64,000 bases of DNA from Elioraea rosea. GTDB taxonomy: Bacteria; Pseudomonadota; Alphaproteobacteria; Acetobacterales; Acetobacteraceae. The notes beneath the pieces are model-generated. The model searched no databases and was not told where the DNA came from. It was given only the letters and a program-made list of their open reading frames with translations. Both the position numbers and the translations under genes were made by a program. The stretch spans positions 84,909-148,908 of the forward strand of contig NZ_VFAC01000007.1 of assembly GCF_007644105.1 (NCBI RefSeq), written 5' to 3'. Positions 49,611 through 58,615 of this stretch are shown here, in pieces. Within the stretch, counting starts at the first letter, position 1. Each line of letters begins with the position of its first letter.

Positions 49611-51788
49611 ATGGCGCGCAAGCCGACGACGCCTGCAATAGGCGCGACCGCTGCCACGACCAGGCCGCCCACCGCCACGCTGTCCAACGCCAATCCCGCG
49701 CTCGAGCGGATTCCGGCCGTCACCAAGTCAGTGGATCCGGACAAGGTTCCCCTGGGCGAGATCGCCGCGACGCGGCTCGCCAGGCTTTCGGGTGTCCCTG
49801 CGAAGGAGCTGATCAAGCGCCCCCTCGCTGAGCTCTCCGATGCGTTGCGCTTCCGGCTCGACTCGCAGCTTCTCCTGTTCCGGCGCGTGTGCGGCCGCGT
49901 CGTCAAGCGCGGGCCGGACGGCACGATGCTTCCCGTTCCGTTCGCCACCGTCCATGTCGAAGACACCGACTGCTCGCTGCTCGGATGGTTCCCGAAAGGA
50001 TTTCCCTGGGGCTGGTACTTTCCGCTGCGGTGCAGGCGCGAGGTGATCGCGACCGTCAAGACCGATGCCTGCGGTCGCTTCTGCGTCTGGGTTCCGCGCT
50101 TCGACATCGACTGGCTTTTGCGCTGGCGCGCCCAGCGGGTCTGCTTCGACGTGATCTTCGAGCGGCCATCTCTCGCCGACCTGCTCGACGATCTCTCTGG
50201 CATACGCCCGCCGGAACGGATCCCCGAGCGCATTCCCGGGCCGATCCCCGATCCGCCACCGCTCCTGCGCGATGGCGGGTTCGCCATGCGCCGTGCCGAG
50301 CAGCTTCTCGGGCGGGAAACAGCCGAGCTGCTCGCACAGGCCGAGCGGGCGAAGACGGCCGGCGCACCCATTGCGAAGATCACCCAGTCGCTCTCGGCAA
50401 TGCGTGTCAATGCCGCCCCGCCGATGCCGCAGGCGTCGGGCGATCCGCACGAGGAGGCGAAGGCGTTGCGGTCGGCGTCGTTCAGGCCACCGGCGACGCT
50501 CGGTCTCTCCGACGAGCTGATCAAGCAGTTCCGGCCTGATCGCTGGATCGGGCCGTTCCGCCGGTGCCATACCGTGCTGCTGCCGGAATGGGTTCCTGTC
50601 ATCGACGTGCCCGACATCACCTTCCGCGTGACGCAGGATGTCGACAATGACGGCTCGGAGGAGGTGATCTACAGCGAGGGGTTCTTCGATGTGCGGTGGA
50701 ACGCCGGCGCGATCCCCGACGTGACGCTGGAGGCGAGTTCCATCGCCGTCGCGGGCGTGTCGTGCGATGCGCCGGACATCGTCTGCGGCAACGTGCCGGC
50801 CGTCACCTTCGCCGGGCTGATGCCTGTGCTCGACCCGGCGGCGCCCGCCACGCCCTACCACGATGCGGTGACGGGATATGCCAAGCGTCCGAACCGGCCA
50901 CGCAATTCTGGCCTCGATCCGTTGCGGCCGGGCGACGTGCCGCAGGAGCCGGGCGATGCGCCCTATTGCCGCACGCTGCAGCTCTACGGGTGCATCGAGC
51001 TCGCCAACGTCGAGAACTACCGGCTGCTCTATCGCCAGAATGGTGGGCCGCAGGTGCCGTTCACGGGGCTCACCTGGCCGCTCCATCGCATTGTCGGCGG
51101 GGCTCTGCAGACGGTATGGCAGGCGGCCGATGCAGCCGGCTGGTATCCCATCCGCCGCGTGGCAGATGGCTGGCATCCCGCGCGGCTTCTGCTCAACTGG
51201 CCGACGACCGGCTTCGCCAACGGGCTCTACGAGGTGACGCTGCAGACGGGCGACGCCGCCAAGGCGGTGCTGCAGACGGCAAGCCCCGTGGGGTTCCGCA
51301 TCGACAACAGTGCGCCGAGCGCGCAGTTCCTGTCGCTGCGCTGGCGGACGATCGGCGGCGCCTGGAGCCCGCCGATGGAACTCGTCTGCCCCGTGATCCG
51401 GCGCCCGGCCGGCGCCGATATCGAGATCGAGGTCGGGTGGATGGCCTCGGCGACGCATCTCCGCTCCGCGTTCCTTCGCGGCGGCGGGTGCGGTTCCGGC
51501 ACCGCGCCCGTGCTCGTTTCGGCGGAGGATACGGCCGAACGCTGGCACACCACGCCGCTCGACAACGCGGTGGTGCGCACGGCGGTGTTCCGCCTGGCCG
51601 GAACGGAGCTCCGCGGGTCACCGCCGGTTCCTGTGCCCGTGCAGGGAGCGTTCTCGTTCTCGCTCGATGTCGCCACCCGCGCCTTCAATCCCTCTGGTGG
51701 CGATGGCGGGTTCGAGGCCGACTGGTTCTACGATCCGGTCTGGGTCCATATCGTCCCGTCCCTGCCGGTTGCCGTCGTGAATACCTGA
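49611..51788 (+). CDS. Uncharacterised 725-residue multidomain protein
   Basis: I do not recognise this protein. Start ATG 49611 has a GGGAG ribosome site and the frame is closed by TGA at 51788. Residues 1-45 are Ala/Thr/Pro-rich with no signal peptide. Residues about 85-180 contain a beta-rich module like a carboxypeptidase-regulatory or transthyretin fold (RVCGRVVKRGPDG, VPFATVHVEDTDC, VIATVKTDACGRFCVWVP) followed by RFDIDWLLRWRAQRVCFDVIF. The middle has a Pro-rich segment, then a Ca-type acidic loop TQDVDNDGSEEVIYSEGF, and the last 250 residues are beta-rich with many Trp and Cys. It stands alone after the catabolic island, with a terminator-like hairpin after it. Confidence 0.8.
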   Translation: MARKPTTPAIGATAATTRPPTATLSNANPALERIPAVTKSVDPDKVPLGEIAATRLARLSGVPAKELIKRPLAELSDALRFRLDSQLLLFRRVCGRVVKRGPDGTMLPVPFATVHVEDTDCSLLGWFPKGFPWGWYFPLRCRREVIATVKTDACGRFCVWVPRFDIDWLLRWRAQRVCFDVIFERPSLADLLDDLSGIRPPERIPERIPGPIPDPPPLLRDGGFAMRRAEQLLGRETAELLAQAERAKTAGAPIAKITQSLSAMRVNAAPPMPQASGDPHEEAKALRSASFRPPATLGLSDELIKQFRPDRWIGPFRRCHTVLLPEWVPVIDVPDITFRVTQDVDNDGSEEVIYSEGFFDVRWNAGAIPDVTLEASSIAVAGVSCDAPDIVCGNVPAVTFAGLMPVLDPAAPATPYHDAVTGYAKRPNRPRNSGLDPLRPGDVPQEPGDAPYCRTLQLYGCIELANVENYRLLYRQNGGPQVPFTGLTWPLHRIVGGALQTVWQAADAAGWYPIRRVADGWHPARLLLNWPTTGFANGLYEVTLQTGDAAKAVLQTASPVGFRIDNSAPSAQFLSLRWRTIGGAWSPPMELVCPVIRRPAGADIEIEVGWMASATHLRSAFLRGGGCGSGTAPVLVSAEDTAERWHTTPLDNAVVRTAVFRLAGTELRGSPPVPVPVQGAFSFSLDVATRAFNPSGGDGGFEADWFYDPVWVHIVPSLPVAVVNT

Positions 51789-51793
51789 TCCAT

Positions 51794-51823
51794 CGTGGGG
51801 CCGGCCGCCGCGCCGGCCCCACG
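51794..51823 (+). terminator. Strong GC-rich hairpin after the uncharacterised gene
   Basis: A perfect 12-bp stem (51794-51805 with 51812-51823, reading CGTGGGGCCGGC and its complement) closes a 6-base loop 6 bp after the stop. There is no T-tract, so it may act as a rho-independent-like terminator of weak type or as an mRNA 3'-end stabiliser. Confidence 0.6.
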
Positions 51824-51892
51824 AGTTCGCCTGTGGCGGCGGCACGGTGATTGCTACGCTGTCGGCAGCGAAACCAGTGTCATGGGGGAGCC

Positions 51893-52942
51893 ATGCTGAC
51901 GCCGTTCCGAACGTTCCTGGCGCTTGCGGCTGCAACCGCGGTCGCTTCGCCGTCCTTCGCCCAGGCGCCGATCCCGCTTCGCGTGACAGGCAATTTCAGC
52001 CAGAACGTGAAGCATGTCGACGGTATCGAGCGGCCGTTCTTCACGGGGCTCTCTGCGGCCTCCGGCGTGCCGCTCGCCGTCACCTACAACCCGATGGACG
52101 TGCTCGGCATCCAGGCGGCGGACGCGTTGCGCCACCTCCGCTCCGGCGCGTTCGACGTCATGAGCGTCCAGATCGGCATGGTCGCGCGCGACGATCCGTT
52201 CTTCGAGGGGCTCGACCTCATCGGCGTCTCGACGAACATGGACGACCTGCGCAAGGCGGTCGACGCGTATCGCGAGGCGTTCGACCGGCGGCTCCAGGAG
52301 CGTTTTGGCGCGAAGGTGGTCACGCTCTGGCCGTTCGGGCCGCAGATCATCTACTGCGCCGCGCCCATCCGCTCGGTCGATGACCTGCGCGGGCAGAAGG
52401 TCCGCTCCTTCACGCCAACCATGTCGGCCCTGCTGCAGCATCTCGGCGCGACGCCGGTGACGCTCCAGTTCTCCGAGGTCTACTCCGCGCTGCAGCGTGG
52501 CGTAGCGACCTGCGCGATTACCTCGGCCACCTCGGGCAACACAGGCAACTGGCCGGAAGTGACGACGCATATCCTGCCGCTCGGCCTATCCGGCTCGGTG
52601 CAGGGGCACTTCATCACGCTCGCCGCCTGGCGGCGGTTCAGCCCCGAGCAGCAGGCCGCGCTCACCCGTGAGTTCAAGCGGATGGAAGACCAGATGTGGG
52701 AGCTTGCTGCCAACGCGAACGGCGATGCGCTCTCCTGCTCGACGGGCGGGGACTGCCGCGACCACAAGCGCTTCACCAACACGCTCGTCACCGTGAGCGC
52801 GGCCGACCAGCAGAAGGTGAACGCGGCCGTCAGCGCGGTCATCCTGCCGAGCTGGCGTGACACCTGCAACCGCGTCTGGAACCAGTGCACCCAGGTGTGG
52901 AACAGCACGGTGGGCGCCGCGCGCGGCTTCACGATCAACTGA
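51893..52942 (+). CDS. TRAP transporter substrate-binding protein, second system
   Basis: The 349-residue protein has a signal peptide (LTPFRTFLALAAATAVASPS, cut after FAQ). A DctP-like body begins PIPLRVTGNFSQNVKHVDGIERPFF and includes SVDDLRGQKVRSFTPTMSALLQHLGATPVTLQFSEVYSALQRG. The C-terminal part is rich in Cys (DALSCSTGGDCRD, DTCNRVWNQCTQVW), suggesting disulfides in the periplasm. ATG 51893 has GGGGGAG upstream. The matching membrane subunits are on the opposite strand just beyond a hairpin. Confidence 0.85.
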   Translation: MLTPFRTFLALAAATAVASPSFAQAPIPLRVTGNFSQNVKHVDGIERPFFTGLSAASGVPLAVTYNPMDVLGIQAADALRHLRSGAFDVMSVQIGMVARDDPFFEGLDLIGVSTNMDDLRKAVDAYREAFDRRLQERFGAKVVTLWPFGPQIIYCAAPIRSVDDLRGQKVRSFTPTMSALLQHLGATPVTLQFSEVYSALQRGVATCAITSATSGNTGNWPEVTTHILPLGLSGSVQGHFITLAAWRRFSPEQQAALTREFKRMEDQMWELAANANGDALSCSTGGDCRDHKRFTNTLVTVSAADQQKVNAAVSAVILPSWRDTCNRVWNQCTQVWNSTVGAARGFTIN

Positions 52943-52981
52943 CGCGGTCCGCTTCTCGCTCCGGTTCGGCGCGCCTCAGTC

Positions 52982-53009
52982 GGGCGGCAGGTCAGCAGGC
53001 CTGCCGCCC
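52982..53009. terminator. Bidirectional terminator-like hairpin between convergent TRAP genes
   Basis: A perfect 10-bp stem GGGCGGCAGG/CCTGCCGCCC encloses an 8-base loop, halfway between the receptor gene stop and the convergent dctM-like stop. Its symmetric position suggests it ends both transcripts, although no clear T-run follows on either side. Confidence 0.6.
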
Positions 53010-53081
53010 CTTGATTTCGCGGCCTTGGCGAGGAGCTGGGCAGCCTGCTCAACGAAGCGGCACGGCAACCGCGGCAGAAGA

Positions 53082-54392
53082 TCAGTTGAACGCCCGGTTC
53101 GGCAGCCAAAGGGCGATGCCCGGAAAGGCGATCAGGGCGAGCGTGAGTGCGACGAGCATGGCGAGGAACGGAAGCGTTCCGACGATGACGTTCTTGATCG
53201 ACCCGCCGCTGCGCACGCCCTGGACGACGTAGAGGTTCATCCCGACCGGAGGGGTGATGAGCGCGAGCTCGCACATCATCACGAGGAAGATGCCGAACCA
53301 CACCGGATCGATGCCGTAGGCCGAGACGATCGGGAACACGATCGGGATGGTGCCGACCATCATTGAGAGCGTCTCGAGGAAGCAGCCGAGCACCAGGTAG
53401 AACGCGAACAGGGCGAAGAGGAACTCGGTCTGCCCGAGGCCGAGGGAGGTGACGAAGCTCGTCAGCGCCTGCGGCACGCCGAGGATGCCGAGGACGAAGT
53501 TGAGGTAGAAGGCCGCGGCGACGATGAGAAGGATCATCGAGGTCACCGTTACCGTCGTCTCGAAGCAGTCGAGCAGCGCGGAGAGGGTGAGGCGACGATA
53601 GGCGAGCGCGAGGCAGAGGGCGGCGATCACGCCGACGGCCGCGCTTTCGGTCGGCGTCGCCCAGCCGGCATAGATGCTGCCCATGACGACGACGAAGAGC
53701 GCGACGGGCGGGGCGAGGTCGGCCAGGGCGCGAAGCCTCTCGCCGAGCGGCCGTGTCGCTTCCCGCCCGCCTGCCAAGGCGGGGCGGAGGATGCAGAGGG
53801 CGGCGGTGACGGCCATGAACAGCCCCGTCAGCACGAGGCCGGGAACCACCCCCGCGGCATAGAGGCGTCCGACGGAGGTGTTCGTCATCGCGCCGTAGAT
53901 AATCATGTTGATCGACGGCGGGATGAGGATGCCGAGCGTCGCGCCGCCGGCAATGGTTCCGAGCACGAGGCGCTGGTCGTAGCGCCGGTCAGCGAAGGCG
54001 GGCAGGGCGACGGTGCCGATCGTCGCCGCCGTCGCGACCGAGGAGCCGGACACGGCGGCGAATAGGGCAGAGGCGCCGATATTGGTGTGCAGAAGCCCTC
54101 CCGGCAGAGGCCCGAGCCAGACGGCGAGGGCGCGGTACATCCGCTCCGTCACGCCGCCCTTCACCAGCAACTCGCCCATCAGCACGAACAGCGGGACGGC
54201 GAGAAGGGTGAAGCTGTCCGTCGCGCCCCAGAGCTGGATGCCGAAGGCGTTGATCGAGGGCCAGCCGAGATAGAGCCCGGCGCCGAGGAGCCCAACGAGC
54301 GCCATGGCGACGGCGACATGCACGCCGGCGGCGAGCAGGCCGAGCATGATCGCGAAGCCGACCGCGGCCTCGCTGATGCCGAACCCGGTCAT
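53082..54392 (-). CDS. TRAP transporter large permease (DctM type), second system
   Basis: The 436-residue protein starts at ATG 54392 (MTGFGISEAAVGFAIMLGLLAAG). It shows the DctM motifs LAVPLFVLMGELLVKGG, SGSSVATAATIGTVALPAF, GGATLGILIPPSINMIIYG and LITPPVGMNLYVVQG, with about 12 helices. It overlaps its DctQ partner as ATGA. It converges with the receptor gene on the other strand. Confidence 0.92.
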   Translation of the reverse strand: MTGFGISEAAVGFAIMLGLLAAGVHVAVAMALVGLLGAGLYLGWPSINAFGIQLWGATDSFTLLAVPLFVLMGELLVKGGVTERMYRALAVWLGPLPGGLLHTNIGASALFAAVSGSSVATAATIGTVALPAFADRRYDQRLVLGTIAGGATLGILIPPSINMIIYGAMTNTSVGRLYAAGVVPGLVLTGLFMAVTAALCILRPALAGGREATRPLGERLRALADLAPPVALFVVVMGSIYAGWATPTESAAVGVIAALCLALAYRRLTLSALLDCFETTVTVTSMILLIVAAAFYLNFVLGILGVPQALTSFVTSLGLGQTEFLFALFAFYLVLGCFLETLSMMVGTIPIVFPIVSAYGIDPVWFGIFLVMMCELALITPPVGMNLYVVQGVRSGGSIKNVIVGTLPFLAMLVALTLALIAFPGIALWLPNRAFN

Positions 54393-54985
54393 GGCGCGCG
54401 CGTGGGCAGCGTCCTGCCCGTTTCCGCGGCGATTTCCTCTGCAACGGTCGGCGGCCCGTACCACCGGTTCACTTTGGCGAACGAACCCGACAGGAGAAGC
54501 AGGAGCGCGTGAAGCGCGAGCAGCGCAGCGACCGCGGCGAAGAGGGCGAGCCCAGCCATCCACGCGCCCTGGGGAATCCAGAGCGGAACCTGGAGCGGGC
54601 TGTTGGAGACCGACATGAAGTCGATGCTGTCGGCGAGCTCGTGCCAGCCGCGCCAGGCCGCGAAGGCTGCAAGCGCTGCCATGCCGAGCGCCGCGCCGGC
54701 ATTGGCGAGCGCGCGGAGCGGACCGGGCAACGCCTGCAGGAACAGCTCGATGCGCGTGTGGCGGCGCGTGGCGAGCGCATGAGCGAAGCCGAACGCGGCA
54801 AGGGCGGCGCAGGTGTAGCCGCCGATCTCGTCCGTCCCCTGCAACGACACGCCGAGATAGCGCCGCGCCACGATGTCTGCGCAGACGAGCAGGCTGTAGC
54901 CGAGCAGCCAGGCACCACAGACGAGCGCAAACACACGTGTCACAGGCGAGACGCGCCGCGAAAGCGGATTGTCGGATGTCGTCAT
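54389..54985 (-). CDS. TRAP transporter small membrane subunit (DctQ type), second system
   Basis: The 198-residue protein starts at ATG 54985 (MTTSDNPLSRRVSPVTRVFALVCG) with a GGAGA site. Four hydrophobic helices and the DctQ segment DIVARRYLGVSLQGTDEIGGYTCAALAAFGFAHALATRRHTRIELF are present. It is coupled to the large permease. The dpp genes end 52 bp upstream on the same strand, so readthrough from that operon is possible. Confidence 0.9.
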   Translation of the reverse strand: MTTSDNPLSRRVSPVTRVFALVCGAWLLGYSLLVCADIVARRYLGVSLQGTDEIGGYTCAALAAFGFAHALATRRHTRIELFLQALPGPLRALANAGAALGMAALAAFAAWRGWHELADSIDFMSVSNSPLQVPLWIPQGAWMAGLALFAAVAALLALHALLLLLSGSFAKVNRWYGPPTVAEEIAAETGRTLPTRAP

Positions 54986-55037
54986 CGAACCATTCTCCGC
55001 ATCCGGCCCAGCAACATCGATGCCACGGCTCGCGGGA

Positions 55038-55826
55038 TCAGTCGTAGGACACCATCGAGGCCGCGACGGCACGGTCATAGCCAAGGCTCGCGAGCAGCAG
55101 CTGCCGCGTATACGCCTCGCGCGGCTCTCCGCGGCGCAGTGCGGCCACCGCCATCTCCTCGACGATCGCGCCGCGGTTCATCACCGCCAGCCTGTCGCAC
55201 ATATGGGCGATCACCGCGAGGTTGTGGCTGACGAGGAGCATCGTCAGCCCCCGCTCGCGCCTCAGGCGATGGAGCAGGTTGAGGATCTCGGCCTGCACGC
55301 TGACATCCAGCGCCGAGGTCGGCTCGTCGAGCAGCAGCACAGAGGGTTCGAGCATCAGGGCGCGCGCGATCGCCACGCGCTGGCGCTGGCCGCCCGAGAG
55401 CTGGTTCGGATAGCGGAACCGGAAGCCGGGCCCGAGCCCGACTGCCATCAGCGCCTGCTCCACCCGCCGCGACGCATCGCCGATCCCATGGATTGCGAGC
55501 GGCTCGGCGAGCGTGCGGTCAACCGTGTGGCGTGGATGCAGCGAGGCGTAGGGGTCCTGGAACACCATCTGCGCGATCCGCGGCAGCCGCCGGTCGCCGG
55601 AGGCGACGTCGAGGCCGGAGATGGTCGCGGTTCCTTGCCAGTCCTGGTTCAGCCCCGCGAGCACGCGCAGGACGGTCGACTTGCCCGAGCCGCTTTCCCC
55701 AACAAGCCCGAAGCTCTCGCCGGGCGCCACAGAGAAGGACACGCCGCGCACCGCGTGCACCGCCTGCGATCCCCGACCGAACCGGACGGAGAGGTCGCGC
55801 ACCGTGACGGAACCGTCGCCGCTCAT
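55038..55826 (-). CDS. Peptide/nickel-type ABC transporter ATPase (DppF-like)
   Basis: The 262-residue ATPase has Walker A GLVGESGSGKSTVLR, Q-loop MVFQDPYASLHPRHTV (the Dpp/Opp SLxPR motif), signature NQLSGGQRQRVAIARAL and Walker B VLLLDEPTSALDVSVQ. It is the second ATPase of the complex and the last gene of the five-gene unit, overlapping the DppD-like gene as ATGA. Confidence 0.92.
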   Translation of the reverse strand: MSGDGSVTVRDLSVRFGRGSQAVHAVRGVSFSVAPGESFGLVGESGSGKSTVLRVLAGLNQDWQGTATISGLDVASGDRRLPRIAQMVFQDPYASLHPRHTVDRTLAEPLAIHGIGDASRRVEQALMAVGLGPGFRFRYPNQLSGGQRQRVAIARALMLEPSVLLLDEPTSALDVSVQAEILNLLHRLRRERGLTMLLVSHNLAVIAHMCDRLAVMNRGAIVEEMAVAALRRGEPREAYTRQLLLASLGYDRAVAASMVSYD

Positions 55827-56659
55827 CCGTCGCGCCAGGCGGGATCGCGCGAGAGGGTCGGCAGCTCGGCGCGCTCATCGTCGATGCGCGGCAGGCTCTG
55901 CAGCAGGCCGCGCGTGTAGGGGTGCGTCGCGCCGGCGAGGTCGCGCGCGTTGCGCTCCTCGACGACGCGCCCGGCATACATCACCAGCACGCGGTCGCAG
56001 AAGCTCGAGACGAGATCGAGATCGTGGCTGATGAAGATCAGCCCCATGCCGCGGCGGGCCACGAGATCGTCGAGGATCGCGAGGACCTGCATCTGCACCG
56101 TCACGTCGAGCGCTGAGGTCGGCTCGTCCGCGATCAGGAGGTCGGGCTCGGGCACGAGCATCATCGCGATCATGATGCGCTGGCCCATCCCGCCCGAGAC
56201 CTCGTGCGGATAGAGGCCGAACACGCGCTCCGGGTCGCGGATGCGCACCGCCTCGAGCATCGCGAGCGCCCGCCGCCGTGCCTCTGCGGCCGAGACGCCG
56301 CCATGGATGCGGGCTGCCTCTGCGATCTGCTCGCCGACGCGCATGACCGGATTGAGGGAGTATTTCGGGTCCTGCAGCACGAGCCCGATCCGGCTGCCTC
56401 GAAGCGCACGAAGCGTGCGCGTCGGCGCCGACAGGAGGTCGGTGCCGTCGAAGGTGAGGCGGCGGGCGGAGAGCGCAGCGTTCGCCGGAAGCAGCCGCAG
56501 GATCGACCGGCCGGTGAGCGACTTGCCCGAGCCGCTTTCCCCGACGATTCCGAGACGTTCACGGCCGAGGCTGAATGACACGCCGCGCACCGCGTCGAAC
56601 GGCCCTGTCGGGGTGGGGAAGGAGACGCGCAGGTCCTCGATCTCGAGAAGCGGGGTCAT
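55823..56659 (-). CDS. Peptide/nickel-type ABC transporter ATPase (DppD-like)
   Basis: The 278-residue ATPase starts at ATG 56659 (MTPLLEIEDLRVSFPTPTGPFDAVRGVSF). It has Walker A GIVGESGSGKSLTGRS, Q-loop LVLQDPKYSLNPVMRV, signature EVSGGMGQRIMIAMML and Walker B LLIADEPTSALDVTVQ. The usual signature glutamine is Met here (SGGMGQR), which is common in DppD. It overlaps both neighbours by 4 bp. The long upstream frame is a shadow of the permease gene. Confidence 0.92.
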   Translation of the reverse strand: MTPLLEIEDLRVSFPTPTGPFDAVRGVSFSLGRERLGIVGESGSGKSLTGRSILRLLPANAALSARRLTFDGTDLLSAPTRTLRALRGSRIGLVLQDPKYSLNPVMRVGEQIAEAARIHGGVSAAEARRRALAMLEAVRIRDPERVFGLYPHEVSGGMGQRIMIAMMLVPEPDLLIADEPTSALDVTVQMQVLAILDDLVARRGMGLIFISHDLDLVSSFCDRVLVMYAGRVVEERNARDLAGATHPYTRGLLQSLPRIDDERAELPTLSRDPAWRDG

Positions 56660-57567
56660 CGCGCCTGCCTCGGGTCGAGCACGTCGCGCAGCCCATCGCC
56701 GAGCAGGTTGAAGGCAAGCGAGACGACGAAGATCGCAAGGCCCGGGATGGTGGCGACCCACCACTGGTCGAGGATGTAGCGGCGCCCGGCCGAGACCATC
56801 GCGCCCCATTCGGCCATGGGTGGCTGCGCACCGAGGCCGAGGAAGCCCAGGCCCGCGGCGGTGAGGATGATGCCGGCCATGTCGAGCGTGACGCGCACGG
56901 TGAGCGAGGAGATGCAGAGCGGCATCACGTGCCGGAACAGGATGCGCGCGGTGCCCGCACCCTGGATCTGGGCGGCGGCGATGAAGTCGCTCTTGCGGAC
57001 GGTGAGCGTCTCTGCGCGCGCGATCCGCGCATAGGGCGGCCAGGAGGTCAGCGCGATCGCGATCACCGCGTTCTCGATCCCGGGCCCGAGCGCGGCGACG
57101 AAGGCGAGCGCGAGGATGAGACTCGGGAAGGCGAGGAACACATCGGTCAGGCGCATCAGCACGGCATCGACCGCGCCGCCGAGATAGCCCGCTGCCGTGC
57201 CGACGATGAGGCCGATCGGCGCGGCGATGAGCGCGACAAGCGCGACGATGTAGAGGGTGACGCGCGCGCCGATGATGACGCGCGAGAGGATGTCGCGTCC
57301 GAACTCGTCGGTGCCGAGGAGATGGCCCATCGCGCCGGGAGGCAGAAGCCTCTGCGCGAGGTTCTGCCGATAGGGATCGTGCGTGACCAGCCAAGGCGCG
57401 AGCAGCGCGACCACAACGAGGCCGAGCACAATGACCAGCCCGACCAGCGCGAGGCGGTTGGCCTTGAACTGAAGCCAGCCGCGATAGAGGCGGCCAAGCG
57501 CGGCCTCCCGCCCCGAGGCAGGCGTGTCGGAGAGAAGCCGCGCGCGCCAGCCCACCACGCCGCTCAT
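56656..57567 (-). CDS. Peptide/nickel-type ABC transporter permease (DppC-like)
   Basis: The 303-residue protein has an N-terminal OppC segment (WLQFKANRLALVGLVIVLGLVVVALLAPWL), then GTDEFGRDILSRVIIGARVTLYI and the permease EAA-type loop AAAQIQGAGTARILFRHVMPL. It ends GDGLRDVLDPRQAR, typical of DppC. Six helices are expected. It overlaps DppB-like and DppD-like genes by ATGA. Confidence 0.93.
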   Translation of the reverse strand: MSGVVGWRARLLSDTPASGREAALGRLYRGWLQFKANRLALVGLVIVLGLVVVALLAPWLVTHDPYRQNLAQRLLPPGAMGHLLGTDEFGRDILSRVIIGARVTLYIVALVALIAAPIGLIVGTAAGYLGGAVDAVLMRLTDVFLAFPSLILALAFVAALGPGIENAVIAIALTSWPPYARIARAETLTVRKSDFIAAAQIQGAGTARILFRHVMPLCISSLTVRVTLDMAGIILTAAGLGFLGLGAQPPMAEWGAMVSAGRRYILDQWWVATIPGLAIFVVSLAFNLLGDGLRDVLDPRQAR

Positions 57568-58613
57568 CGCGCCCTCGGGTCGAGCAGCTTGTAGAGAAGG
57601 TCAGACAGAAGGTTGATGCCGACGAAGACGAGCCCGACAACGATCGTGCCGCCGAGCACGGCGTTCATGTCCGCGGCGAGAAGCGCCGTCGTCAGGTAGC
57701 GGCCGAGGCCAGGCCAGGCGAAGACCGTTTCGGTCAGCACCGCGCCTTCGAGCAGCCGGGCGTAGGAAAGCGCGATCACGGTGACGAGCTGCACGGCGAT
57801 GTTGCGCATCGCATGCACCCACACGACGCGCGCCTCCGACATGCCCTTGGCGCGCGCGGTCACCACGTATTCCTGCGACAGCTGCTCGAGCATGAAGGAG
57901 CGCGTCATGCGCGCGATATAGGCGACGGAGAAATACCCGAGCACGGCGGAGGGCAGGATCACGTGGCCAAGCGCGTTGCGGAACACCTCCCATTCTCCCG
58001 CGAGCGCCGAATCGATCAGGATCACGCCGGTGACGTCGTCGACGATGCCCTCGAAGAACACGCCGAGCCGCCCAGGCCCCTCAACCCAGCCGAGGATTCC
58101 GTAGAACACCAGGAGGCCGACGATGCCGAGCCAGAAGATCGGCACCGAATAGCCGACGAGCCCGATGACGCGAACGATCTGGTCCGGCCAGCGGTCCTGC
58201 CAGACCGCACCGGCGATGCCCATCGGAACGCCGAGCGCGACGCCGATGATGGTTGCGAGCGTCGCGAGCTCGAGCGTTGCGGGAAAGACGCGTGCGATAT
58301 CCTCCGTCACCGGCCGGTTGGTGACGAGGGAGGTTCCGAAATCGCCGCGCAGGACCTGGCCGACATAGATCGCGAACTGCGTCCAGAGCGGCTGGTCGAG
58401 CCCGAGCTCGCGCCGCACCGCCTCGTAGACGTCGCGGGGCGCCTGGTCCCCGACCACCGCGAGAACGGGGTCGATCGGCACGACGCGGCCGATGAAGAAG
58501 GTGACCGCGAGCAGGCCGAGAAGCGTCAGCGTGACCTGCAGGGCGAAGGACGCGAGGCGGGAGGCTCCGCGGGCTGCGCGGCCGTCTCCCAGCCCGCCGG
58601 CGGCGAGCGCCAT
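57564..58613 (-). CDS. Peptide/nickel-type ABC transporter permease (DppB-like)
   Basis: The 349-residue protein has the DppB start pattern of one helix (LQVTLTLLGLLAVTFFIGRVVPIDPVLAVVG) and ELGLDQPLWTQFAIYVGQVLRGDFGTSLVTNRPV. The EAA loop is YVVTARAKGMSEARVVWVHAMRN, followed by the end ADMNAVLGGTIVVGLVFVGINLLSDLLYKLLDPR. A periplasmic insertion near residues 175-205 (EGPGRLGVFFEGIVDDVTGV) is slightly longer than in plain DppB. It lies 2 bp after the receptor gene. Confidence 0.93.
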   Translation of the reverse strand: MALAAGGLGDGRAARGASRLASFALQVTLTLLGLLAVTFFIGRVVPIDPVLAVVGDQAPRDVYEAVRRELGLDQPLWTQFAIYVGQVLRGDFGTSLVTNRPVTEDIARVFPATLELATLATIIGVALGVPMGIAGAVWQDRWPDQIVRVIGLVGYSVPIFWLGIVGLLVFYGILGWVEGPGRLGVFFEGIVDDVTGVILIDSALAGEWEVFRNALGHVILPSAVLGYFSVAYIARMTRSFMLEQLSQEYVVTARAKGMSEARVVWVHAMRNIAVQLVTVIALSYARLLEGAVLTETVFAWPGLGRYLTTALLAADMNAVLGGTIVVGLVFVGINLLSDLLYKLLDPRAR

Positions 58614-58615
58614 CG

